A stretch of 64,000 nucleotides of DNA from the NCBI RefSeq assembly GCF_018283675.1, contig NZ_JAGVRK010000001.1, forward strand, positions 1,550,001-1,614,000, read 5' to 3'. Made by a program: the position numbers and the translations under genes. The stretch comes from Metabacillus flavus. Lineage in GTDB: Bacteria > Bacillota > Bacilli > Bacillales > Bacillaceae. Below the pieces are notes generated by a model. The model had not been told where the DNA came from. It saw only the letters and a list, made by a program, of their open reading frames with translations, and made no database searches. How positions within the stretch are numbered: the first letter of the stretch is position 1; each line of letters begins with the position of its first letter. Of the stretch, positions 25,601-33,944 are shown piece after piece.

Positions 25601-26184
25601 CCCCTCTCGGAGCACAGAATGGATATCAATTTCTTAAGAATCCAAAAAGCGCTTTCGTGCAGGATTCCTTTCAAACAAAATGGAAGCTTGGCAATAAAAC
25701 GCTGGGAATGATTTCGCTTGGAACAGGATTGAAGGAAGTCGCATCGGCAATGGGTCCAGGACCTTCTTCAGAGCCTGAAAAAACCTATCCCGTTCTCTTT
25801 CAGCGCCAAAAAGGCGAGAAAGCACACTTTGTTAATGTTTTTGGTGCAGGAGAGATGGAATTCAGCGCAAAATGGGCTGACGATCATGTTATACAAATAG
25901 CGGATGAGGGCGGTGCAGCCTGTTTGTTTGCTAACCCGGAGACAGATGAGGGCGGTCTTTTCGCAGGAAGGATTGCACTAGATAAAGGTAAGGTGAAAAG
26001 CTGCCAGGAGCTGCCTGTAAAGGTACTGGCTGCAGGAGAAAAACTGACGATCGTCCTTCCATCTAAAACAATCATGCGAAGTGCGACCTTAATGATTAAG
26101 GGAACCGGCTATAAAGTAATTACCGTAAATGGAAAGGAAACTTCCGGCAACGAGATGAACGGATTGACTGTTATTGAACAATAG
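22624..26184 (+). CDS. Secreted heparinase II/III-like polysaccharide lyase with two CBM-like domains
   Basis: GGGGGA precedes the ATG. The 1186-residue protein has an Sec signal peptide (cleavage probably after AKA, ~residue 26). Residues ~40-210 and ~215-365 are two homologous beta-rich modules (each with IP-DWS-Y, SEKAT, W-GW and a late D-M), probably carbohydrate-binding. Residues ~370-450 look Ig-like. From ~470 follows an (alpha/alpha) toroid with NWQAWHNAAVG and DGFWWEGSMAYHLYAL, then the heparinase II/III beta-sheet core with GGSHGHPDKLHIDLF and SHNTLTVDG. It likely cleaves an acidic polysaccharide outside the cell. The exact substrate (heparin, chondroitin, other uronan) is unknown. 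Confidence 0.85.
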   Translation: MVIKRGIMILLSLMLLMLSCPYYAKADDPPAEENREEEQLVIQDFEAITEWKGLVEETETIHEGSYAGKWMITDRNSGNMTKAIETNSIPNDWSSYNSLNLWIHSEKATNDRIYVVLYSDNSATAQLDYYITSIQITWQGWQKVRLPYYSFRAGYTPAGFNKIDQLRLHASWYGETPNPDTRLILDQMTLDYTKESDILPIDGFEDSKKWTSITENSKYVKEGLFSGKWDQMPSKKAVQSTAIPKDWSRYDKLDFWMYSEKATGTMIYPILDSDDPATEGFDYFLTGLKIDWTGWKLVSINLKDFTPSRQPLGLHTVKKLTFHSYWYSDQTPDPETVVYFDDMKLVRESFQVSPKIIAKEGVPGTEQTYFVTLLNKADETDHFDVSIPEEFSNDVTVSEKSGELQPGKSKILAVQWKWPKETQAGEEQTMTISILSRLKLGASFQVKLKWKPVQWKAVSHSRPKSFINANELSEAKRRTAEEPWAADYYKKLIKSADQLLLSNLDVLDQAGGHGMWFLCDDSSPLQYDPASPNKHYCPSEDKYYTGDSYDAGWRYYRHNEVIKAARTLASAYKLSSDMRYGRKAADLLINYANYYPNYAKQARGGRLFWQTLDESVSMVDLAYTYDLLYDSGLFSDRDKANIELNMLRPSAVAISEYDMGRSNWQAWHNAAVGMVGFVLGDREYMEFAINGEHGFHYLMKESVLSDGFWWEGSMAYHLYALRALQHLADGAKNWGYDLYSSPELKKMYEVPLDYAYPNFGLPFNNDGGIYGSSLMDPVTKKGNFDYEPAYSAYKTPSFAWLLDTKYKQIPREGEYALFKGLPVIPDNGSYEWKSRNFEGAGQSLLRTGSVYALMDYGPYGGSHGHPDKLHIDLFAEGEAFAPDFGTPSYGHVLYTGWYKQTVSHNTLTVDGTSQRAAEGKLEHFALGKSLQVMKAEGGEAYPGVEVKRTVLMWDRYAVDWMEASSPGAIRQYDWVFHGLGDFSSNLNLSERHSPLGAQNGYQFLKNPKSAFVQDSFQTKWKLGNKTLGMISLGTGLKEVASAMGPGPSSEPEKTYPVLFQRQKGEKAHFVNVFGAGEMEFSAKWADDHVIQIADEGGAACLFANPETDEGGLFAGRIALDKGKVKSCQELPVKVLAAGEKLTIVLPSKTIMRSATLMIKGTGYKVITVNGKETSGNEMNGLTVIEQ

Positions 26185-26188
26185 GAAG

Positions 26189-26226
26189 AACAGCCCCCGC
26201 TTGATTCAGCAGGGGGCTGTTTTAAT
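26189..26226. terminator. Bidirectional terminator between lyase and LOV genes
   Basis: CAGCCCCC (26191-26198) pairs with GGGGGCTG (26212-26219), followed by TTTTAATT; the other side carries AAs for leftward transcripts. Confidence 0.8.
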
Positions 26227-26974
26227 TAAGGGCATTAATTGCCTGTTTCACATTCATATACGTTCGAATACTGGATAGCTGCCCGATTAAATCAGTGCTA
26301 GTCTCCATAATGAGCAAAGGAGTTACACCTGTCAAAATCAATTCCGTTCCCATCATATTTAGTACATTATAAAGCTTGAGCAGGCTTGCAACCTCATCTT
26401 TCTCTACTTTTACCAGTCCTGACAGATCCACAATGATTGCATGATCCTCAGCCTCGGAGGCATAAGAAGAAACGGCGTTCAATACTTCTTCGGATCTTTT
26501 GTTGCTAAGCTCTCCGATCAATGGAAGGACGGAGAGCTTATCACTAATGGGAACAATTGGAGTAGAAAGCTCAGTAATTCTTTCAAGGTATTCCTTTTGC
26601 TTTGTTACGTTCTTTTGAATACCAATAAAATATGTTTTTTGCTCACTTTCTACAAAGGCAGGCTCGATATGTAATTCATTCCAAAAGGCGGATCCGTCTT
26701 TCCTATAATTAACGATTTCAATAAGGATGGGCTTATGGTCTTTCAGTGCTTTTTTAATCATACCAACTGTTTCAAAGCTTGTATTCTTCCCTTGAAGAAA
26801 GCGGCAGTTTTTTCCCAGGACATCCTGATGGGAATACCCTGTCATTTCTACAAATCCCTGATTTACATAAACGAGGGGATTATCCGGAAGGGAAGGATCG
26901 GTTACGGATATTCCAACATGGGTAGAATCCAGCGTTTTTTTAAATAGCTCATCACTCATCATCATTTTTGCCAA
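26222..26974 (-). CDS. ytvA: Blue-light photoreceptor LOV-STAS (YtvA-type)
   Basis: The start is TTG at 26972-26974, 7 nt after GGAGGA. Residues ~8-115 are a LOV domain with GKNCRFLQG; Cys57 is the flavin-adduct cysteine. Also conserved are NYRKDG, FWNELHI and the Gln of FIGIQKNVT. A coiled linker (TKQKEYLERITELSTPIVPI) leads to a STAS domain (~135-250) with VDLSGL. In B. subtilis YtvA joins stressosomes and activates sigma-B in blue light. A sigma-B-like promoter lies upstream here too. A second LOV-STAS gene is at 52228. Confidence 0.93.
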   Translation of the reverse strand: MAKMMMSDELFKKTLDSTHVGISVTDPSLPDNPLVYVNQGFVEMTGYSHQDVLGKNCRFLQGKNTSFETVGMIKKALKDHKPILIEIVNYRKDGSAFWNELHIEPAFVESEQKTYFIGIQKNVTKQKEYLERITELSTPIVPISDKLSVLPLIGELSNKRSEEVLNAVSSYASEAEDHAIIVDLSGLVKVEKDEVASLLKLYNVLNMMGTELILTGVTPLLIMETSTDLIGQLSSIRTYMNVKQAINALN

Positions 26975-27009
26975 AAATAGTTCCTCCAGGTCGTTTTCTT
27001 ATTTGATTT

Positions 27010-27034
27010 AATCCCTTTTTCGAAACCTCTAAAC
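27010..27034 (-). promoter_or_regulatory. Sigma-B-like promoter of ytvA
   Basis: On the minus strand GTTTAG, 13-bp spacer, GGGATT, about 35 nt upstream of the start codon. The -10 deviates from GGGTAT at two positions. B. subtilis ytvA is itself sigma-B controlled. Confidence 0.5.
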
Positions 27035-27185
27035 AACCTCTCTCAAACTTGGAATCCTAAAGAAAATCAAGAAATTAATAATTTTTGAAAAAGCCGGTTT
27101 GGGAAACTTTCCTTTCATATGATAGTTTCGGCGGCATTTCCACTAAAGGGATTGTAAAGCTTTACTTAGGTATATGGTTAGTCTC

Positions 27186-27240
27186 CTGAGCGCTGAGCGT
27201 CTGGTGTTCTCAACTGTCCAGCTGCTCCAGCAGTCGCTTC
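27186..27240. repeat. Remnant of a CTGTCCAGCT-type intergenic repeat
   Basis: CTGTCCAGCT-GCTCCAGCAGTCGCTTC resembles the short GC-rich intergenic sequences scattered in many Bacillus genomes. The rest of 26975-27292 shows no gene. Confidence 0.3.
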
Positions 27241-27292
27241 AATTAATGATCAGAACCTATTTGTAAATAACTGTTTTTTAAAATGAGCCTAA

Positions 27293-27318
27293 AAAAAGCC
27301 TGGAGCTCCAGGCTTTTT
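27293..27318 (-). terminator. Terminator of mreBH
   Basis: A self-complementary AAAAAGCCTGGAG / CTCCAGGCTTTTT hairpin directly downstream of the leftward mreBH gene. Confidence 0.85.
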
Positions 27319-27332
27319 CAGAAACAAGTTTG

Positions 27333-28340
27333 TTATTTAGCTGCTTTTTGAAGCTTGTGAATGACACCGAGAGAGCGTCCGGTCCCGATTGCGACTGATT
27401 CAAGCGGATTTGGTGCCAGATGGACAGGCACAACAATCTCTTGGCTCAGCCAGTCCTGCATGCCGTTCAGCAGCGCTCCTCCGCCTGTAAGAATCACTCC
27501 GCGGTCTACAATATCCCCGCTGAGTTCCGGCGGGCAATCTTCTAATGTCGCACGGATGGCTTCTAGAATATGAGACAGGGACTCTTTCATCGCCTGCTGA
27601 ATTTCATTGGAACGAAGCTGGATGGTTTTAGGCAGTCCGGTTACTAAATCCCGTCCGCGCACATCCATTGTTAATTCTTCGTGATCAACAAGTGCGTATC
27701 CAATTTCTATTTTAATTTGTTCAGCTGTCCGTTCCCCAACAAGAAGGTTATATTTTTTCCGGACATATGTAACAATATCCTCGTCAAGCTGGTCTCCGCC
27801 GATACGAATGGAGTGGCAGGAAACAACGCCTCCAAAGGAAATGATGGCAACTTCCGTCGTCCCGCCGCCGATGTCCACCACTACGTTCGCTACCGGTTCT
27901 GCTACAGGCAGGTCGGCTCCGATGGCTGCGGCTACAGGTTCCTCAATCAAATGCACATGCTTCGCACCGCAGTTTTTAACAGCATCATGGATAGCGCGGC
28001 GTTCAACTGATGTAGATCCTGAAGGTGTACATACGACGACACTCGGTTTTCTGATGGAAAACCCAAGCTGCTTACTGGCTTTTTTCATAATTTGTTTTAG
28101 CATCTCAGTGGTTACATCATAGTCAGCAATAACCCCATCTTTAAGCGGGCGGATCGCAACAATTTTACCTGGTGTTTTTCCAATCATGCTTTTCGCTTCA
28201 GCACCGACAGCGAGCACGGTTTTTGTTTCCGTATCAATTGCTACTACGGACGGTTCGTTTAATATAATCCCTTTGTTTTTTGTGTAAACCAATATATTGG
28301 CAGTTCCAAGATCAATCCCGATTTCAGTGTTAGAAAACAT
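27333..28340 (-). CDS. mreBH: Actin-like cell-shape protein MreBH
   Basis: The start is the ATG at 28338-28340 ([12 protein letters not shown]), as GGGTGA lies 5 nt upstream; the ATG four codons earlier lacks a site. The ~335-residue protein has the actin-fold motifs [12 protein letters not shown] (phosphate 1), [19 protein letters not shown] (phosphate 2), and [11 protein letters not shown] (adenosine). The gene stands alone, not beside mreCD, as is usual for mreBH and unlike mreB. In B. subtilis MreBH guides lateral wall synthesis and the hydrolase LytE. Confidence 0.93.
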   Translation of the reverse strand: MFSNTEIGIDLGTANILVYTKNKGIILNEPSVVAIDTETKTVLAVGAEAKSMIGKTPGKIVAIRPLKDGVIADYDVTTEMLKQIMKKASKQLGFSIRKPSVVVCTPSGSTSVERRAIHDAVKNCGAKHVHLIEEPVAAAIGADLPVAEPVANVVVDIGGGTTEVAIISFGGVVSCHSIRIGGDQLDEDIVTYVRKKYNLLVGERTAEQIKIEIGYALVDHEELTMDVRGRDLVTGLPKTIQLRSNEIQQAMKESLSHILEAIRATLEDCPPELSGDIVDRGVILTGGGALLNGMQDWLSQEIVVPVHLAPNPLESVAIGTGRSLGVIHKLQKAAK

Positions 28341-28599
28341 GTTTTCACCCATTCTTTATAGAATTCTAGACTTATATATGGCTTCTATTAATTATGTCGA
28401 TTTATGGGGGTGGTTTTCAATGGAATGTTGTGGAAGCTGATTTTTCTCTGTTCCAAATAGGTTGTTCCGCCCGGTAACGGGTATCATTTTACATAAGAAT
28501 TTGATACAGTTAGTCTGGAAATCAAAAATAGGGTTATTAGAAGAAGGAATAAGGGAAGTAATGTAGTCATGAAGAAAAGTTTTGTCAATGAAAGATGGA

Positions 28600-29088
28600 A
28601 TGATGATAATGGTGAAAAAACAGCTAAAAACAGTTGCAGCAGGAACATTGATTATATATCTCGCATTTTTGCTCAAACTGGTATTATTCAAACACGTCAC
28701 ACTGTATGAGTCTCCGGAACATTTTGCAGCTTTGAGCGGAGATTTGATAAAACAGAATTTTGCTTACAGTAATATGATGCCTTTTGCGACCGTAAAGAGG
28801 TATATGTTGGTGGCGCATAGCAGACCTGGATTAAGCATTCCCAATCTTTTAGGTAATCTGGCCGGATTCATTCCGTTTGGTTTGCTCATGCCGGTTATGG
28901 TGAAAAAATTAAGAAATATTTGGTTTATGCTTTTGCTTTCTTTTTTATTCAGTCTCGCTTTGGAAATCATTCAGCTATCATTAGCCCTCGGTGTATTTGA
29001 TGTGGATGACCTGCTTCTTAATACAGCAGGTGGAGTTTTTGGCTATCTGCTTTTCAGTCTTCTAATAAAAACAGGGCGATCCAGATGA
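28600..29088 (+). CDS. VanZ family membrane protein
   Basis: About 160 residues with four membrane helices. It has the VanZ pattern: N-terminal helix, SNMMPFATVKRY, then NLLGNLAGFIPFGLLMPV, and EIIQLSLALGVFDVDDLLLNTAGGVFGYL. The start is uncertain: ATGs at 28588, 28600, 28603 and 28609 are all possible and no ideal ribosome site is visible. VanZ-like proteins are associated with low-level teicoplanin resistance in one case, but most are uncharacterised. Confidence 0.85.
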   Translation: MMIMVKKQLKTVAAGTLIIYLAFLLKLVLFKHVTLYESPEHFAALSGDLIKQNFAYSNMMPFATVKRYMLVAHSRPGLSIPNLLGNLAGFIPFGLLMPVMVKKLRNIWFMLLLSFLFSLALEIIQLSLALGVFDVDDLLLNTAGGVFGYLLFSLLIKTGRSR

Positions 29089-29104
29089 GGATCGCCCTGT
29101 TTTT
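29067..29104. terminator. Bidirectional terminator between vanZ-like and adh genes
   Basis: AAAACAGGGCGATC pairs with GATCGCCCTGTTTT around a short loop. Confidence 0.9.
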
Positions 29105-30236
29105 ATGGTTTTAATACAACCTTTACACACTCATCCTCATGATCATTGAAAATATTATATGCATGAGAAGCCTCGTCCAGCGAGATCTTGTGGGAGACAA
29201 TTTCGGAAGGAACAATCTGATTGGACTGAATCATGTCAAACAGCCTTGGCATATAGTGAATAACTGGTGCCTGTCCTGTTTTAACTGTAATATTTCTGGA
29301 GAAAATATCTCCAAGCGGAAAATCGTTATAGGATGAACCGTATACCCCAGTCAGCTGAATGGTACCGAACTTACGGACTGCTTCTGAAGCAATCCGGATC
29401 GGACCAAGGCTCCCGCCATGCAGCTTCAGTTTCTGTCCGACTTTTTCCATAGCTGTCATTCTTCCGTCCATTCCTACACAGTCGATTACAACATCCGCTC
29501 CGCCTTTGGTAAACTCGTGCAGATAGGAACCGGCATCTTCCGTGCTCGTAAAATCAAATGTTTCAACTGAATTCATCTTCTTCGCTTTATTTAAACGGTA
29601 ATCAAGCTGATCAACCGCAATTACCCGCTCCGCTCCAGCCATCGCTGCAAATTTTTGTGCCATAAGTCCGACGGGACCGCAGCCGAGAACAATTACTGTG
29701 TCTCCGGCTTTAACGCCTGCATTTTCTACACTCCAGTATGCTGTGGGAAGAACATCAGACATAAAAAGAAGATCTTCATCTTCACGTTCGCAAGACTCCG
29801 GCACTACAAAGGATGTGAAATCTGCATAAGGTACACGCAGATATTCGGCCTGTCCTCCAGGATGACCTCCAAACATTTCAGTGAATCCGAATAGTCCTCC
29901 CTGATCACCAAGAGGATTGGAGTTGTCGCATTGGCTTTCCATCTGGTTGCTGCAGTAGAAGCAAGTTCCGCAGCCGATATTAAAGGGGATCACTACCCGG
30001 TCGCCTTTTTTGACCTTCGTAACCTCGGAACCTACCTCTTCAACGATTCCCATCGGTTCATGGCCAATAACGTAATCCTTATTTATGGGCATATTTCCTT
30101 GATAGAGGTGAAGATCTGATCCGCAAATTGCCGTAGAAGTAATCTTAACAATCATATCGCTGTTTTCTTGAATCCTTGGATCCTCCACCTGTTTTACTTC
30201 TATCTTCTCACTGCCTTGATAAGTAACTGCTCTCAT
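29103..30236 (-). CDS. Zinc-dependent alcohol dehydrogenase, formaldehyde-dehydrogenase-like
   Basis: The 377-residue medium-chain dehydrogenase shows the catalytic zinc ligands in CGSDLH and GHE, structural zinc cysteines in GCGTCFYCSNQMESQC, and the Rossmann motif VLGCGPVGLMAQ. The insertion LGDQGGLFGFTEMFGGHPGGQAE-like region is typical of the glutathione-independent formaldehyde dehydrogenase/threonine-dehydrogenase-like branch (B. subtilis AdhB type). CACTCCTG-like AGGAGTGTG lies before the start on the minus strand. It may detoxify aldehydes; the substrate is not determined. Confidence 0.88.
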   Translation of the reverse strand: MRAVTYQGSEKIEVKQVEDPRIQENSDMIVKITSTAICGSDLHLYQGNMPINKDYVIGHEPMGIVEEVGSEVTKVKKGDRVVIPFNIGCGTCFYCSNQMESQCDNSNPLGDQGGLFGFTEMFGGHPGGQAEYLRVPYADFTSFVVPESCEREDEDLLFMSDVLPTAYWSVENAGVKAGDTVIVLGCGPVGLMAQKFAAMAGAERVIAVDQLDYRLNKAKKMNSVETFDFTSTEDAGSYLHEFTKGGADVVIDCVGMDGRMTAMEKVGQKLKLHGGSLGPIRIASEAVRKFGTIQLTGVYGSSYNDFPLGDIFSRNITVKTGQAPVIHYMPRLFDMIQSNQIVPSEIVSHKISLDEASHAYNIFNDHEDECVKVVLKP

Positions 30237-30412
30237 TCTTCACACTCCTGTTTATATGTTATTTGACTCTTGTCCTTTTCCCTTTTATTCATCTTGTAAT
30301 CCTGATCAGCTGAAAAAATATGCCAAAAGCTTCCTGCAGTGAAGCTTTACAACTTTCAGCAATAGGATTATGCTCAATTTGAAGAGTAGAGAAAGGCTGA
30401 AAGGAGTAGAGT

Positions 30413-31455
30413 ATGAAGGTAGAAAAAAAGGTATTTGGACAATTGGCCGGACAGGATGTTTATGGCTACATAATGAGAAACAATAATGGAGTCGAGGTTG
30501 AATGCATAGAATATGGCTGCGCGATAACGAGAATTGTAACTCCTGACAGGGATGGAACACTTGATAATATCGTACTCGGATGCCGCAGGCTTGAAGATTA
30601 CATAAATAGAGTTCCTTACTTTGGAGCGGTCGTTGGCCGTGTCGGAGGAAGAATCGGAAAAGGGCATTTGCCTTTAAATAAAAACACTTATCAGGTAACT
30701 GCGAACCAGGAAGGCAATCACCTTCATGGGGGGAAAAAGGATTCAGTCACAGGATTTGGTCTTCAAATGCAATTGAATATGAGCAAGATGCTGCAGTTGC
30801 ATTTACTTACTTCAGTCCGGATGGTGAGGAAGGGTTTCCAGGGAATCTGGAGGTGAAAGTAACATACAGGCTAACAGATAAGAACGAATTAATCTTGAAG
30901 TACGAGGGAAAAGCGGATCGGGATACTGTACTGAACATGACGAATCACACCTATTTCAATTTGAGCGGTTCCGTCAAAGATTCGATAGCAGAACATTTGC
31001 TGACACTTCCAAGCAGCCGCTACCTGGAGCTCGATGACGAATCATTGCCTACAGGGAGAGAGCTTGAAGCAGGAGGAACGGTCTTTGATTTCCGGCAAGG
31101 CAGGAAACTGAAAGATGGTATATTCTCCGATCACGAACAAATAAAAATTGCTGGCGGAGGCTATGATCATCCGTTCTTGCTTGATGAAGGGAAGCAGATG
31201 GTCCTTTATGAAGAAAAGAGCGGCCGACTTCTAAAAGCGGAAACGGATCAGCCGGCTGTCATCATATATACAAGCAATTCCATGGGAGATGACATTGTCC
31301 TTCAAGAAGGGAAAACTGCACAAAAGCATATGGCTGTCTGTCTTGAAACGCAAGTTCCGCCGGATGCCGTACACCACGATTCATTTCCGCCCATTATTCT
31401 TAAAAAAGGCGATAAATACCATGCTGAAACGAAATGGACATTCTCAGTTAAATAG
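30413..31455 (+). pseudogene. galM: Aldose 1-epimerase galM, broken by a -1 frameshift
   Basis: The first part (30413 to about 30735) encodes the GalM N-terminus: YGCAITRIVTPDRDG, DNIVLGC, FGAVVGRVGGRIG and the HLHGG substrate motif. Right after CATGGGGGGAAAAAGG the correct sequence continues in the third-offset frame: KGFSHRIWSSNAIEYE, then FSPDGEEGFPGNLEV and VTYRL, the active-site NHTYFNLSG histidine and the final Glu of ETQVPPDAVH. One extra base in the G6A5 run would restore a ~348-residue protein that converts alpha and beta hexoses. It is either a true pseudogene or an assembly error. Confidence 0.85.
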
Positions 31456-31485
31456 AAAGACAGCGTGCGCGCTGTCTTTTTTTGT
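31456..31485 (+). terminator. Terminator after galM
   Basis: AAAGACAGCG / CGCTGTCTTT hairpin with T7. Confidence 0.85.
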
Positions 31486-31577
31486 TAACTTTCCATTGTT
31501 AAGAATTAACAAAATATTTACTTTTCTTCATTCAGGCTTAGTCTATACTAAAAATAATACCTGAAAAGCATCACGTG

Positions 31578-31602
31578 GTTTTGTCTTCTTTATTCCGGGT
31601 AA
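31578..31602 (+). promoter_or_regulatory. Sigma-B-like promoter of egtB-egtD
   Basis: GTTTTG (31578-31583), 13-bp spacer, GGGTAA (31597-31602), matching GTTTWW-N12-15-GGGWAW. It lies ~75 nt upstream of egtB. Confidence 0.55.
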
Positions 31603-31677
31603 AAGTCAGATTATGAGTATAGCTATTGATTTTATATTTGAACGGAATTGGTCCGTCCATATTCGGGGAGGAAAATC

Positions 31678-32943
31678 ATGCTTCTTCAAAATGATCAAAA
31701 ACAATTGCTAAAGCGTTTTAAGGAAGTGCGGTACTTATCGGAACAATTAACAGAGCCGCTTGAAATCGAAGACTTTGTTGTTCAGGGTATGGCGGATGCG
31801 AGCCCTCCGAAATGGCATCTTGCCCATACTACCTGGTTCTTTGAGCGCTTTATTCTTAAAGATCATTTGGCAGGGTATGAGGAGCTGAATCCTCAGTTTG
31901 ATTATTTGTTTAATTCCTATTATGAGACGATCGGACCGTTCCACCCCCGTAACCAGAGGGGTTTACTGACAAGGCCCACAGCGAAAGAGGTCTTTTCTTA
32001 CCGGAATTACGTGAACGCACATATAGAGAAGCTTTTTAACGATCTGCCTGAAAGCAAAGCAGAGCTTGTTCTGGATTTGCTGGAAATCGGTCTGCAGCAC
32101 GAACAGCAGCATCAGGAGCTGCTGCTGACGGATATTAAATACAATTTTGCCCAAAACCCGCTGCTCCCTGTCTACTCCGAGGCTTCTGAACCTTCCGGCA
32201 TAAATAGCCGTGAATTTGCAATGATTCCAATAGATGGCGGGCTGGCTGAAATCGGGCACAGCGGAAGAGATTTTTGTTTTGATAATGAATCTCCAAGACA
32301 TAAGGTCTATCTAGAACCATTTTCCCTTGCCTCCCATCCGGTTACCAATGGCGAGTATGTGAAATTCATAGAGGGGGGTGGCTATGAAAAGCCTGAATAT
32401 TGGCTCTCCGACGGCTGGACTCACATAAAAAAAGAGGGCTGGAACGCTCCAATGTATTGGTTTAAGGCAGAGGACGGATGGAATACATTCACACTTAGCG
32501 GACAGAAAAAAATCGGACTCGACGAGCCGGTATGCCATGTGAGTTTCTATGAGGCGGATGCTTATGCCAGGTGGGCAGGAAAGCGCCTTCCAACAGAAGC
32601 GGAATGGGAACATGCTTTGGAAAGCACTGTGTGTGAAGGGAATTTTGTTGAAAGCCGCAACTTTCATCCGCGTCCTGCTAATAGCAGGAACGGCAAATTC
32701 TATCAGGCGTATGGAGATGTATGGGAGTGGACAGCAAGTGCCTATACGCCTTATCCGGGAAGCAAACCGCTCGAGGGGGCACTGGGGGAATACAACGCCA
32801 AATTCATGTGCAACCAGATGGTCCTGCGCGGAGGCTCTTGCGCAACCTCTTCCTCGCATATCCGTTCATCTTACCGGAATTTCTTTCAGCCTGAGAAACG
32901 ATGGCAGTTCAGCGGTTTCCGTCTTGCAGAGGATGCGGAATGA
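31678..32943 (+). CDS. egtB: Ergothioneine biosynthesis sulfoxide synthase EgtB
   Basis: ATG 31678 follows GGGGAGG. The N-terminal DinB-like domain (~residues 1-160) carries the iron ligands: His in HLAHTTWFFE and the HEQQHQE triad. The C-terminal half is a formylglycine-generating-enzyme-like domain (MIPIDGGLAEIG, HPVTNGEYVKFI, RLPTEAEWEHA, GDVWEWTASAY, VLRGGSCATSSSHIRSSYRNFF). EgtB couples trimethyl-histidine to a thiol donor with O2. With egtD overlapping by 4 bp this forms a two-gene ergothioneine operon; egtA, egtC and egtE are absent here. Confidence 0.92.
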   Translation: MLLQNDQKQLLKRFKEVRYLSEQLTEPLEIEDFVVQGMADASPPKWHLAHTTWFFERFILKDHLAGYEELNPQFDYLFNSYYETIGPFHPRNQRGLLTRPTAKEVFSYRNYVNAHIEKLFNDLPESKAELVLDLLEIGLQHEQQHQELLLTDIKYNFAQNPLLPVYSEASEPSGINSREFAMIPIDGGLAEIGHSGRDFCFDNESPRHKVYLEPFSLASHPVTNGEYVKFIEGGGYEKPEYWLSDGWTHIKKEGWNAPMYWFKAEDGWNTFTLSGQKKIGLDEPVCHVSFYEADAYARWAGKRLPTEAEWEHALESTVCEGNFVESRNFHPRPANSRNGKFYQAYGDVWEWTASAYTPYPGSKPLEGALGEYNAKFMCNQMVLRGGSCATSSSHIRSSYRNFFQPEKRWQFSGFRLAEDAE

Positions 32944-33905
32944 CAACAGTGAGACATGCTATTCAATTTACGGACCATGGAGCTGTACAATCCAGTTTTT
33001 TAACAGAGGTATTAAAGGGGTTAAAGCGAGAGCCGAAAACCTTGCCGGCGAAATTTCTTTACGATGAAAGAGGCTCTGAGTTATTTGAGGAGATTACGAA
33101 TCTGACTGAATACTACCCTACCAGAACGGAAATTGCCATTTTGGAAAGAGTGAAGCATGAATTAGCTTTACTGATTGGGCCGGAAGCTGCACTCATAGAG
33201 TTCGGTAGCGGCAGCAGCCGTAAAATTCAAATTCTGCTGCAGGCACTTAAAGATTTAACTGTCTATGTGCCGATAGATATCTCAAAGGAATTCCTTTATG
33301 CATCGAGTTTGAAGCTGGGACACGATTATCCGTCCCTTCACATTCATGCAGTCGCAGGGGATTATACGGCTCCCATGACTTTGCCTGAACTGAATTGCCG
33401 GAAAAAAGCCGCCTTTTTCCCTGGATCGACAATCGGAAATTTTGAACCGCACGAGGCAGGCGCTTTTTTCGATACGGTGGCAGCCATGCTTGAAAAAGGG
33501 GACGGCTTTCTAATAGGGGTAGATTTGAAAAAAGACATACGTATATTAAATGCGGCCTATAATGATGCCAGAGGTATTACAGCGGAGTTTAATCTGAATA
33601 TACTGAAAAGAATGAACCGTGAGCTTAGTGCTGATTTCGATTTGGAAGCATACCGCCATCACGCTTTTTACAATGAAGCAAAAGGCAGAATGGAAATGCA
33701 TATTATTAGCCAGAAAGATCAGAAAGTGACCATTCAATCTGAAGAAATTGCAATTCAAAAAGGAGAAACGATCCATACTGAAAACTCATATAAGTATGAA
33801 GTGGAGGATTTTCATAACCTTGCATCAAAGAGCGGTTTTACGGCGCAGAAATTCTGGACAGATGAAAAACGGCTGTTCAGTCTCCACTATCTTGAATTGA
33901 GGTAA
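32940..33905 (+). CDS. egtD: L-histidine N-alpha-methyltransferase EgtD
   Basis: It starts at the ATG overlapping the egtB stop (ATGA), with GAGGA before. Landmarks of EgtD (DUF2260 family) are LPAKFLYDERGSELFEEIT-like at residues ~29-47, YYPTRTE, the SAM-binding EFGSGSSRKIQILL, YVPIDIS, FFPGSTIGNF and GVDLKKD. EgtD trimethylates histidine to hercynine, the substrate of EgtB. Followed by a very strong terminator. Confidence 0.94.
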   Translation: MTTVRHAIQFTDHGAVQSSFLTEVLKGLKREPKTLPAKFLYDERGSELFEEITNLTEYYPTRTEIAILERVKHELALLIGPEAALIEFGSGSSRKIQILLQALKDLTVYVPIDISKEFLYASSLKLGHDYPSLHIHAVAGDYTAPMTLPELNCRKKAAFFPGSTIGNFEPHEAGAFFDTVAAMLEKGDGFLIGVDLKKDIRILNAAYNDARGITAEFNLNILKRMNRELSADFDLEAYRHHAFYNEAKGRMEMHIISQKDQKVTIQSEEIAIQKGETIHTENSYKYEVEDFHNLASKSGFTAQKFWTDEKRLFSLHYLELR

Positions 33906-33907
33906 CA

Positions 33908-33944
33908 AAAAAGCTCGGCCGGGTTCGAACCGGCCGAGCTTTTA
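33908..33944. terminator. Strong bidirectional terminator after egtD
   Basis: AAGCTCGGCCGG pairs with CCGGCCGAGCTT around GTTCGAA, with T/A tracts on both sides. Confidence 0.9.

Noticed and set aside
27681-28122. Long forward frames inside mreBH
   Set aside because: They are shadows of the highly conserved actin-like gene on the other strand.
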